This document shows positions 49,101 through 59,427 of a stretch of 64,000 bases of DNA, piece after piece; position 1 is the first letter of the stretch, and each line of letters opens with the position of its first letter. The stretch comes from Nitrobacter sp039808345 (GTDB lineage: Bacteria > Pseudomonadota > Alphaproteobacteria > Rhizobiales > Xanthobacteraceae): NCBI RefSeq assembly GCF_047824785.1, contig NZ_CP181168.1, positions 59,344 to 123,343 on the forward strand. Direction: 5' to 3'. The notes beneath the pieces are model-generated. The model saw only the letters and a program-made list of their open reading frames with translations. It was not told where the DNA came from and did not search any database. Position numbers and translations under genes: made by a program.

Positions 49101-49752
49101 TACCGCGGGGCCTGTCCTCGTCGCAAATCCGGGTATATTGATGATGTAGTCCGCCCAGGATCGGATGGCAGATAATGCGTCCAACCACCAGCTGGATAGG
49201 GTTTGCGACAGGGACAGGTTGGCCAAGAAGAGGCTGAGGTAGAGAAAGTTGCGCGCGCTCTAAAACGCGCTGTTGCTGCAACGGGCGCGAAGGCGCAGAC
49301 GCTCGGGGTGTCGCTGGACGCTCGTGGCTAATCCGGTGTCGATCGCGGTTGTTTGCTGGGAGTCATCACCACATAAGATATGACTCCAACAAAGGTGTCG
49401 TCGTGTACCCCCTTAAACGTAAGGAAGATCAGCCCAAGAAACTTCGGCTTCGGAACCCTCAGCGCGCCGACACCATTCCGACCGAAGGGTTCGCAATGGT
49501 CGTGGATGGAAAAATAAAAGCGAGCTTTGACGATGACCAGCGTTGTCTTCCGTATACATTGCTCGCATCAACCTCGCATTTTTTGGTACTAATCTCCAGC
49601 TTGGCTTGCGGGAGCTAGCTGACCAATGAGGTGATTTTGGCGCGCCGCATTTCATGGGTTTTGCGCAATACAGAATGCGCTTGCCAAGAGCCTATCAACG
49701 AAGGGTCTATGACCCGGTATATCGTTCATCACTTGGAGGGTCATGCCGGGTA
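49101..49752. other. no confident gene
   Basis: A plus-strand frame at 49349-49618 includes LRNPQRADTIPTEGFAMVVD but has no ribosome binding site or family match. It may be decayed transfer-region sequence. Confidence 0.35.
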
Positions 49753-51290
49753 TCATTTCTCGTTATCACGGAATGAGCGATGCAACGCGTTTAAGGTCTC
49801 AACCGCTTCGTGCACCTTCGGGTCTGGCGCGTTCTTCAGCACGTCCAGCATAGCGCCAAAGTCGCTGTTTTGGTCAGCGACCGCTGCAGCCAAAATTTCG
49901 CGCACGTCGCAGTTCTCGCCCGAAGGGGCGGGCGGCTGCGCCCCGAGGGATAACGCTTTGCGCTTCGGCTCAGCCGGAGGAGAAGGCGCGCGTCGCGGTG
50001 TAAGCGTCAAGGGTGGGACGGCGTCCTGGGGCGCTGATCTCGTCTTGGCCGTGGGTTTCGACGGGGCACGACGTGGTGACGATTTGTGGTTTTGAGTAGC
50101 CGGTGGCGCGGGTGTGAGCTCTGCTCGTTCTTGCGGCTCAGGTGCGGGGTTGATCGCTCCCTGCAACGGCTCGTCCTGCCAGGCCCGCAGCCGCGGCAGC
50201 TGCGGCGGGGAGCCCTTCGCGCGCTCGTAATAGCTTCGATAAGGTTTGTCTAGGTAGTGCCTGATCTTGGTTAGTTCGAAGGACGGCGAGTTCTTCACCA
50301 TCAGGATCGAGAGGCGCGACGACATCTCGCGGAGTTCGAGCGGGCTGCGCAGCGGGCGCGGCATATAGTGCGGCGCCCAGACCCGTGGCGCAAAGATGCC
50401 CTGCCCCGGCCGCTGGATCGGGGTCTTGTAGACTTGCGTCGTCTCCCCCAGCATTTCCGAGACAAATTCGGACGTATCGAGATCGTTGATCTGGATGAAT
50501 AGCTTGATCTGCGAGCCGGAAACCGTGGTGATGCGCGTATTTTTGCCGTAGAGCTCGTCGAGCTGCGCGAGGTCCTGCATGACAATGGCCATACGGAAGC
50601 CGTAGCCGGCGCTAATGGTGATCTTGGAGATCAACGAGTTCATCCGGCCAACGTGATAGAACTCGTCAAGCATGAGCAGCACCTGGTGGGGCTCATCCTC
50701 GCCGGGAATCTTCACCATCAACAGATCGTGGATCTGCTGGAACAGGATCCGGATCAGCGGCCGGAAGATCGAGAGCTCCGCGATCGTGCAGCCAATGAAG
50801 ATCGTCGCCGGTTCGCGGCGCAACTCGCGAATATCGAAGTCGGATGTTTCCGTTGCTGCCGAGATCAGTCCGTTGTTCCACAGCGACATCGCCATGTTGA
50901 CGTTGAACACGGCGCTGTTGCGCGTCTCCGGCTCCAGCGCGATGTACTGCTGAAAATTGTCGACGACCCATGTCGGCAAATGCTGACGCTCGGTCTTCAC
51001 GATCGCGCGTAGCACCGCGGAGATATCTTTGCCGGTCGTCGTCATCCGCGCCACGGTGCGCATGTGCTGAGCACCAGCAATCAGAGGCGACGACAGCACG
51101 TAGCCGATCAGGGCAGACAGCAGGAGCCGCCCTGCCCCGGCCCAGGTGTCGTCCGCCTTTTCAGGGATGACGAAGGAAGCGACGACCAGGCAGTCGGTCG
51201 CCATGCGCTCGTCGCGTCGCACGAAATCGAGCGGATTGTAGCGATGGGTGTCGTTGGAACCCGGCGAAAACATGAAGACTTTATTGCCCA
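49753..51290 (-). pseudogene. traG: VirD4/TraG-type conjugation coupling protein, 5'-truncated
   Basis: About 510 residues of a type IV coupling protein. Homology starts near NKVFMFSPGSNDTHRYNPLD and includes Walker B LLMLDEFYHVGRMNSLI, SGYGFRMAIVMQDLAQLDELYGKN and QIKLFIQINDLDTSEFVSEML, then a long proline-rich tail. The membrane anchor and Walker A are missing, because the upstream part was replaced by an IS21 fragment at about 51290-51330. Coupling proteins deliver plasmid DNA to the conjugation channel, so the plasmid descends from a conjugative one. Confidence 0.85.
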
Positions 51291-51324
51291 TCGCTGTGTT
51301 TCGGCGTGGAATAAGGACCCTGGG

Positions 51325-51801
51325 CGGCCTGTTGAAGTCCAGGCCTATGCGGACCGCATCGTAATCCGCCAAGACGGCCGGATCGTTGCCGAGCATCAAC
51401 GATCATTTGGCCGCGGCGAGACGGTCTACGATCCCTGGCACTATGTGCCTGTCCTGATGCGCAAGCCCGGCGCCTTGCGCAACGGGGCGCCCTTTAAGGA
51501 CTGGGTGCTGCCGGCTGCGATCGAGCGTGTGCGGCGAAAGCTTGCCGGCGCCGATGACGGCAATCGGCAGATGGTCGACATCCTCAACGCGGCGCTGACC
51601 GACGGTCTGCCAGCAGTTGAGGCCGCCTGCGCCGAAGCGGTCGCTCACGGCGTTCATTCCGCTGATGTCGTGCTCAACATCCTAGCTCGGCAACGTGAGC
51701 CGGCGCCACCAGCCAACATCATGACGCCGGCCGCACTGACGCTTCGCCATGCGCCGATCGCTGATTGTGCCCGCTACGACAACCTCCGGAGGACCAACTG
51801 A
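51325..51801 (+). pseudogene. istA: IstA transposase, C-terminal part
   Basis: About 158 residues from VEVQAYADRIVIRQDGRIVA through DPWHYVPVLMRKPGAL to the stop at 51799-51801. The DDE core is absent. The istB start overlaps the stop (TGATG), as is usual. Confidence 0.8.
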
Positions 51802-52664
51802 TGGAACGAGCCCAAATCTTCGATCTCATGGGTGAGCTCAAGCTCTACGGAATGAAGGCCGCCTTCGACGAGATCATGGTGACCGCCATCAAGCGCCAGC
51901 ATGAACCTCAGCGCATCGTCGGCGACTTGCTCACGGCCGAGATCAGCGAAAAGCAGGCGAGATCGATCAAGTACCAGCTCACCATCGCCAAGCTTCCTCT
52001 CGCCAAGGACATCGCTGACTTCCAGTTCGACGGCACGCCGATCAACCAGACACTTGTCAATGATCTCGCCGGCGGCGGCTTCATCGCCCAGCAACGCAAC
52101 GTCGTGCTGGTCGGCGGTACCGGCACCGGCAAGACCCATCTGGCCATCGCCATCGCCAGGAGCTGCATCCGCTCCGGTGCCCGCGGGCGCTTTTACAACG
52201 TCGTCGACCTCGTCAACCGTCTCGAAAGCGAGACCCGCAACGGACGTCAGGGCCGGCTCGCCGAACATCTGACCCGGATGGACTTCATCGTTCTCGACGA
52301 ACTGGGTTACCTACCGTTCGCTCAATCCGGCGGCCAGCTTCTGTTCCACCTCATCAGCCGGCTTTACGAGCGCACATCCGTCATCGTCACCACCAACCTC
52401 TCCTTCGGAGAGTGGCCCAGCGTGTTCGGCGATGCCAAGATGACCACTGCGCTGCTCGACCGGCTGACCCATCACTGTGACATCGTAGAGACCGGTAACG
52501 ACAGCTGGAGATTCAAAAGCCGCGACGACGATCAAACAACCCGCGCTCGCACCGTCTCCGCAATCCCGGCCAGCTCCGACGCTGCGAGCGCTACCAGCAA
52601 AGCTCGCCGATCAAAGGGGGCCCTTTTGGACGCCGATGGAGGGTCCCGTTCCAACGCCGATTGA
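51801..52664 (+). CDS. istB: IstB-type ATP-binding transposition helper
   Basis: A 287-residue AAA+ protein starting at 51801 after CCGGAGGACC. Walker A GGTGTGKTHLA near residue 110, Walker B FIVLDELGYLPFAQ near 175, and VIVTTNLSFGEWPSVFGD. It regulates target choice with IstA. Its C-terminal tail runs through the terminal repeats. With istA truncated it has no partner here. Confidence 0.93.
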   Translation: MERAQIFDLMGELKLYGMKAAFDEIMVTAIKRQHEPQRIVGDLLTAEISEKQARSIKYQLTIAKLPLAKDIADFQFDGTPINQTLVNDLAGGGFIAQQRNVVLVGGTGTGKTHLAIAIARSCIRSGARGRFYNVVDLVNRLESETRNGRQGRLAEHLTRMDFIVLDELGYLPFAQSGGQLLFHLISRLYERTSVIVTTNLSFGEWPSVFGDAKMTTALLDRLTHHCDIVETGNDSWRFKSRDDDQTTRARTVSAIPASSDAASATSKARRSKGALLDADGGSRSNAD

Positions 52665-52666
52665 CA

Positions 52667-53171
52667 CGCCGTCGCGCGCAAGCGTCCCTTTCAGCCAAGC
52701 CGCAAGCACCTCATCGAAGAGCGCGTCGGCGATGGTTTCATCGACCACGCGGGAACCGGGGTCTAGGGCGGCGTCGATCCCGTGCGAGCGAAGGATAGCC
52801 TGGCAAAAGCCGTGGATCGTCGTTGCCGTGATCTCCCCGATGCGCGGGGCCGCAGCATCGAGCTGCGCACGCATTGCTCCGCCTAAGGGCAGCGCGAGAA
52901 TTCCGGAGAGTGCGGGGGGCAGCCGATCATTGCGGAGCTCGTCGATGGTCCAGCGTATACGCGCCTCGAGCTCGCTCGCCGCGGGCTCGGTGAAGGTGAT
53001 CGCGGCGATCTTTGCAGGATCAATTCCGGTCGCGATCATCATTGCGACGCGGGCGGCCATCAACGACGTCTTGCCGGTGCCAGCCGCGGCCTCTACCAGC
53101 ATGTTGGTTTCGAAATCAGTGAGTGACCGCCTGCGGGCGTCGAAGTCGGGCACGCTCACGGGCTGCTCCAA
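52667..53171 (-). pseudogene. UvrD/AddA-like helicase, truncated by IS21
   Basis: About 168 residues remain from ATG 53171: DFETNMLVEAAAGTGKTSLM with the Walker A of superfamily 1 helicases, ITFTEPAASELEARIR (motif Ia), and ITATTIHGFCQAILRSHGID. The helicase motifs II to VI are lost, because the IS21 end at 52666 cuts the gene. Its start overlaps the end of the nuclease gene by 16 bp, so the two were translated together as in AddAB or RecBC-like enzymes. Confidence 0.85.
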
Positions 53172-55930
53172 AGCTTGTCGAGCGCACCATTCGCCTGAGC
53201 AAACGAACGACGCTTCACACGACGGTACGAATCCAGGTCCGCCGGCAGGGCAATGGACAGCGAGTCGAAGAATAGCGGCGCCGGTCCGGGCGCGATCTCG
53301 CCACTACGTTGCAGGCGAGCGCCCGCGTCGGTGAACAGGACCGCCTGCTCAATAGCCCTCTCAAGCTCCTCGTTCGTCAGGCTTAGCGTGCGCGCAGGGT
53401 CGTGCTTGAGGTACGTCAACTGCGAGCTCACGCTCCGAAGCTCTGGAAGCAGGGACCGGACAGCAAGGGCGTAGAAGACGCGCTGAAGTTCAGCACCGCG
53501 ATCGAACACGACCGGCTTTTTTCGCTCAGGCGCTGCCCCGACCTTGTAGTCGGTGATGATTGCCGCGCCGCGCGCCGAATCTTCGTCGAGTCGATCAATC
53601 CTTCCCCGGAAGGAAACGCCGGTCTGCCCGATCGGGACGGGTGCGAGTGTGGTCCACGGGTGGAGCGTCTCGCCTGGCTCGCCGAAGGAAAGCTCCGTCC
53701 AGGTCAGGCCTCTCTGTTCGCCCAGAGCTTCCGTGAGGCCTCGCAGCGCGCGCTCGCAAGCCATCGCTATTGTGTGGCCCCAGAGCAGGCCAGGCGGAAC
53801 GGCCCTGGTAATCGGCCAAGTGTCCGCAAGGCGCGCCGCCTCTCTATCCAGAGCAATCCCGATCTCCTCGGAATTTGGAGGCACGCCGTCGCGCAGCACG
53901 CCTCCTATGAGGGAGTGAACGAGTTCGCCGAACGCGCGATGGTCGAGCGCGAGCGGCTGCGGGTCTAGGTTGGGCTCTCGCCAGTGAAGCGCGTATTCCC
54001 AGACGAACCCCAGGGGATCGCAGAGAAGCCGGTGGAGAGAGGTCGTGGATTGGACTTCCGCGAGGACATCAACGATAAGCGGGTGGTCGGGACGGACCCG
54101 CCCGTCGTGAGCGGTGTGCTGCTCGCTGTCCCACCATGCCCGCCAGCAGGCACGACTAGCGCGTACCTGCGGGTCCTTGCCGGCGTCGGCAGGGCGGGCA
54201 TAGAGACGATCGCTCTCGCTGAAGGCGTGCGCGGGGATTGCGCTGCGCCCGACAACGCGCTCCTTGTCCTTCGGCCACAAGGTACTGGCTGCCTGCAGAG
54301 AGCCCGTCGCGCTCCTGTAAGCGCGTGAAAGCGTATAGCTCTGCGATTGATCGATAATGATGTCATGCATCGCCTGGTCGTTTTGGGCCGCTTCCGCAGA
54401 CGGGAGTCTGAGGTGTCCCAGCAGGTGTTGCGGCAACAATGGGCTTTCGCTCGACCGTCTCGGCCACGCGTTTGCGTCAAGCCCAATGAGGCGGACATGC
54501 GCGCGAGGGGCAGCCGCTAGGTGACCTGCTGGCCCCCACGCGATCGAGTTTCCAGGTTCACGCCCGTCCGCAATGCGCAGCGCCTGCAACGAGAGCTCGA
54601 TGGCGTGCGGGGGCGCCATACGCAACGCGTCGCGCCACAAAGCCATTGCGGGTCCCCTCAACAGACGGCGCCCGACCGCGTCCGCAGCCGCGATGCCGCA
54701 AGCCAATTCATCCAGAATTGGCAACAGTGCGCGTTCCGCGAGATCGCCGTCTGCCCGCTCTCCCCGCGCCTGTTCGAGAGCGTGCCGCCAAAGCTCTGGG
54801 CTTGCCAGCGTCGCGCTTCGCCGCAAGCCCTTGGCCCAGTCACCAGGTAGGCTCTCTCTGGCAGGATTGCGCGGCAGACGGGCAAACAGAAGCCTTACGC
54901 GCTCTTGCGATAGGCCGCGTAACAGAATGTCCGCGAGTGCAGCACAGGCCTGTCCTTCGCGGGTTGCAAGAGCCGGAATGCCGTGTGTGAAGTGCACGGG
55001 AAGCCCCGCCTCGCGCGAGAGAACCAGAAACGCGTCGTCCCACGCAGTTGGCGAAGCCGCCGAGATGGCGATCTCATTGGGAGAGGCCTTTCCGGCCGTC
55101 ACAAGCGCGCGCGCCCAGCGCAACGCCTCTCTCACCTCGCTTCGTGGATCGGCACAGAGATCGGCGGAGAGGAGCAACGCCGCCCCTGTGGGGTACGTCT
55201 CAATCTCTCCGGCGAACCAGGCGCGCCCGCTGTGTTGTGATCCAATCCATCGGACCGGTACGGCCTCGCAGAGGGCCTGCAAGAGCGGACGCTATACGGG
55301 TTTGACATCGGGAACGCCTTGAATAGTGATGGCGCCGACTAACTTCGGGGCAAAGTGAAGTCTCTCCAGGGCTGCTCTAACCAGATCGGGTGGTGACAGC
55401 ATTCCGGCCGGCAGCGCGCCTCGCACGCGGCGCTCGAGCAAAGTGAAGTCTCTGAGGCGAGCGTTGTCGGGCAACGAGGCTGGGGCCTCCACGTCCCACC
55501 AGTCTCGAAGCGCGGACAGCACAGCCCCCGGCATCCCTGGCAGTTGGCAAACCTTGTCGATGTCCTCGTATCCGCCCGCCTCGAGCGCCTGCCTTATGGC
55601 CGGATACAAGATTTCCTGCGTCGCCGGTGCGATGAACCCACCCGCGAGCCTAGCCGCGAGAAGAGGGAGTGTCAGGATCTGACGGCCAATGGTTTGGTCG
55701 CGTGCGGCATTGAGGCGTCGCATTCGCAATACCAAGGGTCCATCGACAACCTCAGTATGAATCAGCAATTGGCGCCCCCTCTCGTGCCGTGCGCTTCGCG
55801 CCTTATTGATCAGTATATCGGCGCCGTGTGGGATCGCGATGCCAGACGTATTGAGCAAAGTGCTCAAACGCGAAATCTCCTGATCGAAAAGCGTCAACGG
55901 GAATGATTTGATCGAGCGGGTGCATGGCAA
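53156..55930 (-). pseudogene. AddB/RecB-like PD-(D/E)XK nuclease with in-frame amber stop
   Basis: Two frames, 55930-55292 and 55282-53156, lie in the same phase and are separated by a single TAG at 55292-55294 in the context KPV-stop-RPLLQALCEAVPV. Restoring one codon, probably Trp, gives a protein of about 924 residues. The C-terminal part has the RecB-type nuclease signature FRGRIDRLDE ... ITDYKVG. The N-terminal two thirds resemble an inactive helicase, as in AddB. The first start is uncertain (TTG at 55930, 50 bp after the protease gene). Confidence 0.75.
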
Positions 55931-55980
55931 TCGGCCTTACGAAGTGAAAATACAAATCCGCCACTAGAACAGGACGAACG

Positions 55981-58320
55981 CTAAGCCTGGACCCTGACCC
56001 GCTGCCGCACGCGCTCGTAGAGCTGCACTTCGGCCTTGTGAAGTAGTTCGACGACGACCGCGAATCGCTGCCGATCGATATGCGTCGCCCAGCCGCTCTC
56101 GCAGCGCACGACAAGATAATAGCTGTCGCCGTAATCTTCGACACCGCGTTTGAACGTGACGCTCGCGCGCTGAACGGTCCCCTTCTCGCGCAACTGCGGT
56201 CCGGGAACGAGATTGCAATTGTATCGCGCCGCAAGTTCGGGGAACGGACCCTCAGCCTGTTCACGCTTGCGATAATGATCAAAGATGAGGTCCGGCTGAC
56301 ATCCGCGAACCAGCCGAAAACTCATGCCGACCCCGGCATAGTCGGTGCGCGTATGACGCACCGGTGGGTCGAACGCCAGCGTGACGCGAATGCAGCGCTC
56401 GCCGTTTCCTGCCTGAAACGCTTCCGGGATCGGAATCCGATAGACGGCAAAATGATCGAGAGCGAGCTCATCCTCTGCGTAGAGTGTGACGCGCGCGTCA
56501 TCGGAGAACGCTGCGCGTTCCAGATCGACAAGACCGTGCCCGCAGACCACGCGGACCGCGTCGCCGCCAAGCAGCTGAAGCCGCTCTTGTGCCGGCTGTG
56601 GGATTTCCGCGGATCCGACAATGAGCGCGCGGACGAGATTGGCTGAGGCCTGCGGGAAGCGTGTCAGGATCTGCGCGGCGCTGAAAGCAACCCGCGGAGC
56701 GGCATAGGACGTACCCGAGCCCGCGGTGAACAGGCGATCGAGAAAGCCGTGATAGAGAGTCAGAACGCCCGCGCTGCCGACATCCTCCCCTCCCCGCAGC
56801 CGCGCGACCACGGGATCGAAGATCAGCGTACCGCCAATCTCCATGACGTCCGGTTTCGTCGCCCCGCCCGGACCCGGCCCAATGCGCGAAAATGGCGCCG
56901 GCTCATGCAGCCGCGTGATCGGGCGGACTCGGACGTCGTCGGCGCGGTCTGGATCGAGACCCTCACCGTGCGCGAGTGCACCGACGGTGATGACGTTCAA
57001 GGCGCCGGCCGGCTCGAACAACCGGTTGGCATCCTCCAGAAGATAGCGAGGATATTCGGTCACCGCCTGTTCGAGGCGATTGCCGCCGCGCGGGCTTCGA
57101 TTACCGGACGAGACGACGATGACGACGTCGAGCTCGCGCGCCAATTCGTCGAGCGTAGCGGCCCATGTTCCGACCTTGCCGCCGTCGAACACCCGCCGGC
57201 GGTCGGCAAGCGCAATCACGAAAACCCGACAGCCGAAACGCTGATTCAGAGTCATAACCGCTTCGCGCATCTGCGAAGGCACCAGACGGCGATCGTCGAA
57301 GTCACCCCGGTCATTGATGACCTTCGCCGCACAGATACGCGCTCCGCGTTGCAGGGCGCCAGCGTCGAGCTGCGCGCGCAGGTCGCCAAACACAGCGACG
57401 CCGGCGACACGCGTTCCATGTCCCCAGACATCGGCGGTGCCGAGATCGGCAGGAACGGCGATCGAACCGGCGATGACATCCGCCAGGAACGGGTGATCGT
57501 TCACGCCGCTATCGATGATGCCGATCAGCGGGGCGTCATCGGCGACGGCGTTCAGCGGCGGCGCATCCGCCAAGACCATGTCGAGTGCCTCCGCCGTCGT
57601 CACGTCCGGCGCCGGCGGCAGATCGATGGCCGCGATCTCCTCGATCGTCAGCAGCGTGCGAAGCAGTTCGCCGGTTAGCCGCGCACGAAACATGCTGATC
57701 GAGGGGCCGACATAGCGATCGAAGACATCGCCACCTCGTGCCTCGACGTAGCGGATGACGTCCTCGATCTTGCGCTCGCGTAGGCGACGTTCGCCCAGAT
57801 CCCAAAGCTCGATGTCGATCAGATAGGATGTCTGCGCGACGAGATCCTCGACATCAGCGAATCCTTCTTCCCGCAAGCGTGGACCGATCCGATCGCGAGC
57901 CTCGACCGATCCAATGCTTTCGATCCCAGAGACGAAGTTGATGTAAGGTGCGTGCTTCTGCCCGGGGGGCGCGCCGCCCTGATAGGCATCAAGCCGCGCG
58001 CGGAAATCCCGCATGTCTTCACTCGATGCGAATAGCATGAGCGTGCGGTCCGCGTCGCTCGATAGCACCGTGAGCCCCAGCCGCTCCCACTCTTCCTCAA
58101 GCCGCGCGCCCGTCATCTGCACGCGCAGGATCAGGGAGGGATCGACAAATTCGGGCTTGCGGCGCCGCCTTTGCTCCTGGGTCGCGGCGTCGAGTTCGTC
58201 GCGCAGCTTGGTGGTGTGCTGGTCGCGATCGCGCGCCGGCGGCGGACCGCCGCCGCCGTGCTTGCGGCGCTCGAATTGCTCGGGGAGCCGGACGAGCTCG
58301 AGGTGATCGTATCGGGCCAC
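55981..58320 (-). CDS. subtilisin-like S8 peptidase, AAA-linked type
   Basis: A 779-residue protein with GTG start 7 bp after the AAA gene, so translational coupling is likely. The first 255 residues are a charged region without signal peptide, so it acts in the cytoplasm. The S8 domain has the triad Asp270 (GIIDSGVND), His301 (WGHGTRVAGV) and Ser538 (GSGTSYAAPR). The C-terminal 200 residues are beta-rich with no named domain. Together with the AAA protein it forms a pair known from many bacteria; the target is unknown. Confidence 0.88.
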   Translation of the reverse strand: MARYDHLELVRLPEQFERRKHGGGGPPPARDRDQHTTKLRDELDAATQEQRRRRKPEFVDPSLILRVQMTGARLEEEWERLGLTVLSSDADRTLMLFASSEDMRDFRARLDAYQGGAPPGQKHAPYINFVSGIESIGSVEARDRIGPRLREEGFADVEDLVAQTSYLIDIELWDLGERRLRERKIEDVIRYVEARGGDVFDRYVGPSISMFRARLTGELLRTLLTIEEIAAIDLPPAPDVTTAEALDMVLADAPPLNAVADDAPLIGIIDSGVNDHPFLADVIAGSIAVPADLGTADVWGHGTRVAGVAVFGDLRAQLDAGALQRGARICAAKVINDRGDFDDRRLVPSQMREAVMTLNQRFGCRVFVIALADRRRVFDGGKVGTWAATLDELARELDVVIVVSSGNRSPRGGNRLEQAVTEYPRYLLEDANRLFEPAGALNVITVGALAHGEGLDPDRADDVRVRPITRLHEPAPFSRIGPGPGGATKPDVMEIGGTLIFDPVVARLRGGEDVGSAGVLTLYHGFLDRLFTAGSGTSYAAPRVAFSAAQILTRFPQASANLVRALIVGSAEIPQPAQERLQLLGGDAVRVVCGHGLVDLERAAFSDDARVTLYAEDELALDHFAVYRIPIPEAFQAGNGERCIRVTLAFDPPVRHTRTDYAGVGMSFRLVRGCQPDLIFDHYRKREQAEGPFPELAARYNCNLVPGPQLREKGTVQRASVTFKRGVEDYGDSYYLVVRCESGWATHIDRQRFAVVVELLHKAEVQLYERVRQRVRVQA

Positions 58321-58327
58321 GGCGCGC

Positions 58328-59317
58328 CTAGCTCGGCGGCGCGAGGCGAGACTGTCCTGCTCGGCGCCGCGCCTCGTCTTCCAAGGCGCGATTGAAGTCG
58401 CGTGCCTGCACCTGCTTACGGCGATCGATGATCATCGTTTTGACCGCCTGCGTGCAGACGCGCTCGATCTCGGCGTAGGAATAGCCCTCCAACGCCGCCG
58501 CATGCTGCAACGGATCGAACGCCGTGGCGACGTTCTTGAACTTGAGCCGTAGGAATCGGGCGATCATCGCGCGATCGGGTTTGTCGAACCAGACGACCTC
58601 GTCGAAGCGGCGCCAAACCGCCGGATCGAGTGATTGATCGAGGTTCGTCGCGGCGATCAAGAAGCCTTTCGGCTGAATGTGGTCGATGAACAGCAGCAGG
58701 CTGTTGACGACCCGTCGCAGCTCATTGTGCTCGCTGGAGTCGTCGCGCGAACGCGCCAGAGCGTCGAACTCGTCAAAAAACAAGACGCAGGGCTGCTTGC
58801 GCGCGAACTCGAAAATCTTGCGGACATTGCCCGCCGTCTCGCCGAGGTACGATGAGATCAACCGATCGAGTTTGACAAGAAAGAGCGGCAGCCCGAGCTC
58901 AGCTGCAAAAATCTCTGCGCACAGCGTCTTGCCACATCCCGGCGGTCCGCAGAACAAGAGCTTGGACCGGACCTTGAGTCCGTGCCGCCGGATTTCATCG
59001 GCGCGGCGGAACTCTTTGACGAGACCAAGCAGCACGCGCACGTTTGTCGCGTCGAGCACGATGTCGTTCCGGCTGTGGCGCGGCTCAACGCGCTCGATGA
59101 AATCCGCGGCGGCTTCGGGAAAGGGAATGAGCGGCGCAAGACCCTTCGGTCCGGCCGGCCGGCTTGGACCCGTCTCGAGGGTCTTGCGCAGGCTGCGCGC
59201 CAGCACGCGATTGTTCTTTTTTTCCTCTTCGCCGATGATTTGCTCCGCCACGGCGCGGAACTCATCGTCCCGACCGTAACTGGCCAGCAATTTCTTCATC
59301 AGCTCTCCGCGGGCCAT
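58328..59317 (-). CDS. AAA+ ATPase partner of the subtilase
   Basis: A 329-residue FtsH/SpoVK-type AAA+ protein. Walker A FCGPPGCGKTLCAE (about 122-135), Walker B CVLFFDEFDALARSR (177-191), sensor 1 IAATNLDQSLDPAVWRRFDE with arginine finger, and a small lid domain. It lacks transmembrane segments. As the first gene of the operon it may unfold or present substrates to the protease. Confidence 0.92.
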   Translation of the reverse strand: MARGELMKKLLASYGRDDEFRAVAEQIIGEEEKKNNRVLARSLRKTLETGPSRPAGPKGLAPLIPFPEAAADFIERVEPRHSRNDIVLDATNVRVLLGLVKEFRRADEIRRHGLKVRSKLLFCGPPGCGKTLCAEIFAAELGLPLFLVKLDRLISSYLGETAGNVRKIFEFARKQPCVLFFDEFDALARSRDDSSEHNELRRVVNSLLLFIDHIQPKGFLIAATNLDQSLDPAVWRRFDEVVWFDKPDRAMIARFLRLKFKNVATAFDPLQHAAALEGYSYAEIERVCTQAVKTMIIDRRKQVQARDFNRALEDEARRRAGQSRLAPPS

Positions 59318-59427
59318 GTCTCTGCTTTACCTTCTCCTGCTGAGCGAATCATAACCGCAAACGCAGCGTTTCACGATGGGGTCACTACCCGATTTAAACA
59401 ACGCAAATCACCGTCGTCGGGCCACAT

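Larger units (their letters stand above)
51300..52666 (+). mobile_element. IS21-family element, 5'-truncated
   Basis: Carries the end of istA, intact istB and the right terminus, with the nested terminal repeats of this family (GGACGCCGAT and CCAACGCCGATTGACA) ending at 52666. The left two thirds of istA are gone, joined to traG. The right end lies inside a helicase gene. Confidence 0.85.

Noticed and set aside
53984..55322. Plus-strand frames opposite the nuclease gene, such as 54573-55322
   Set aside because: Arg/Ser/Ala-rich shadow translations with no domain.
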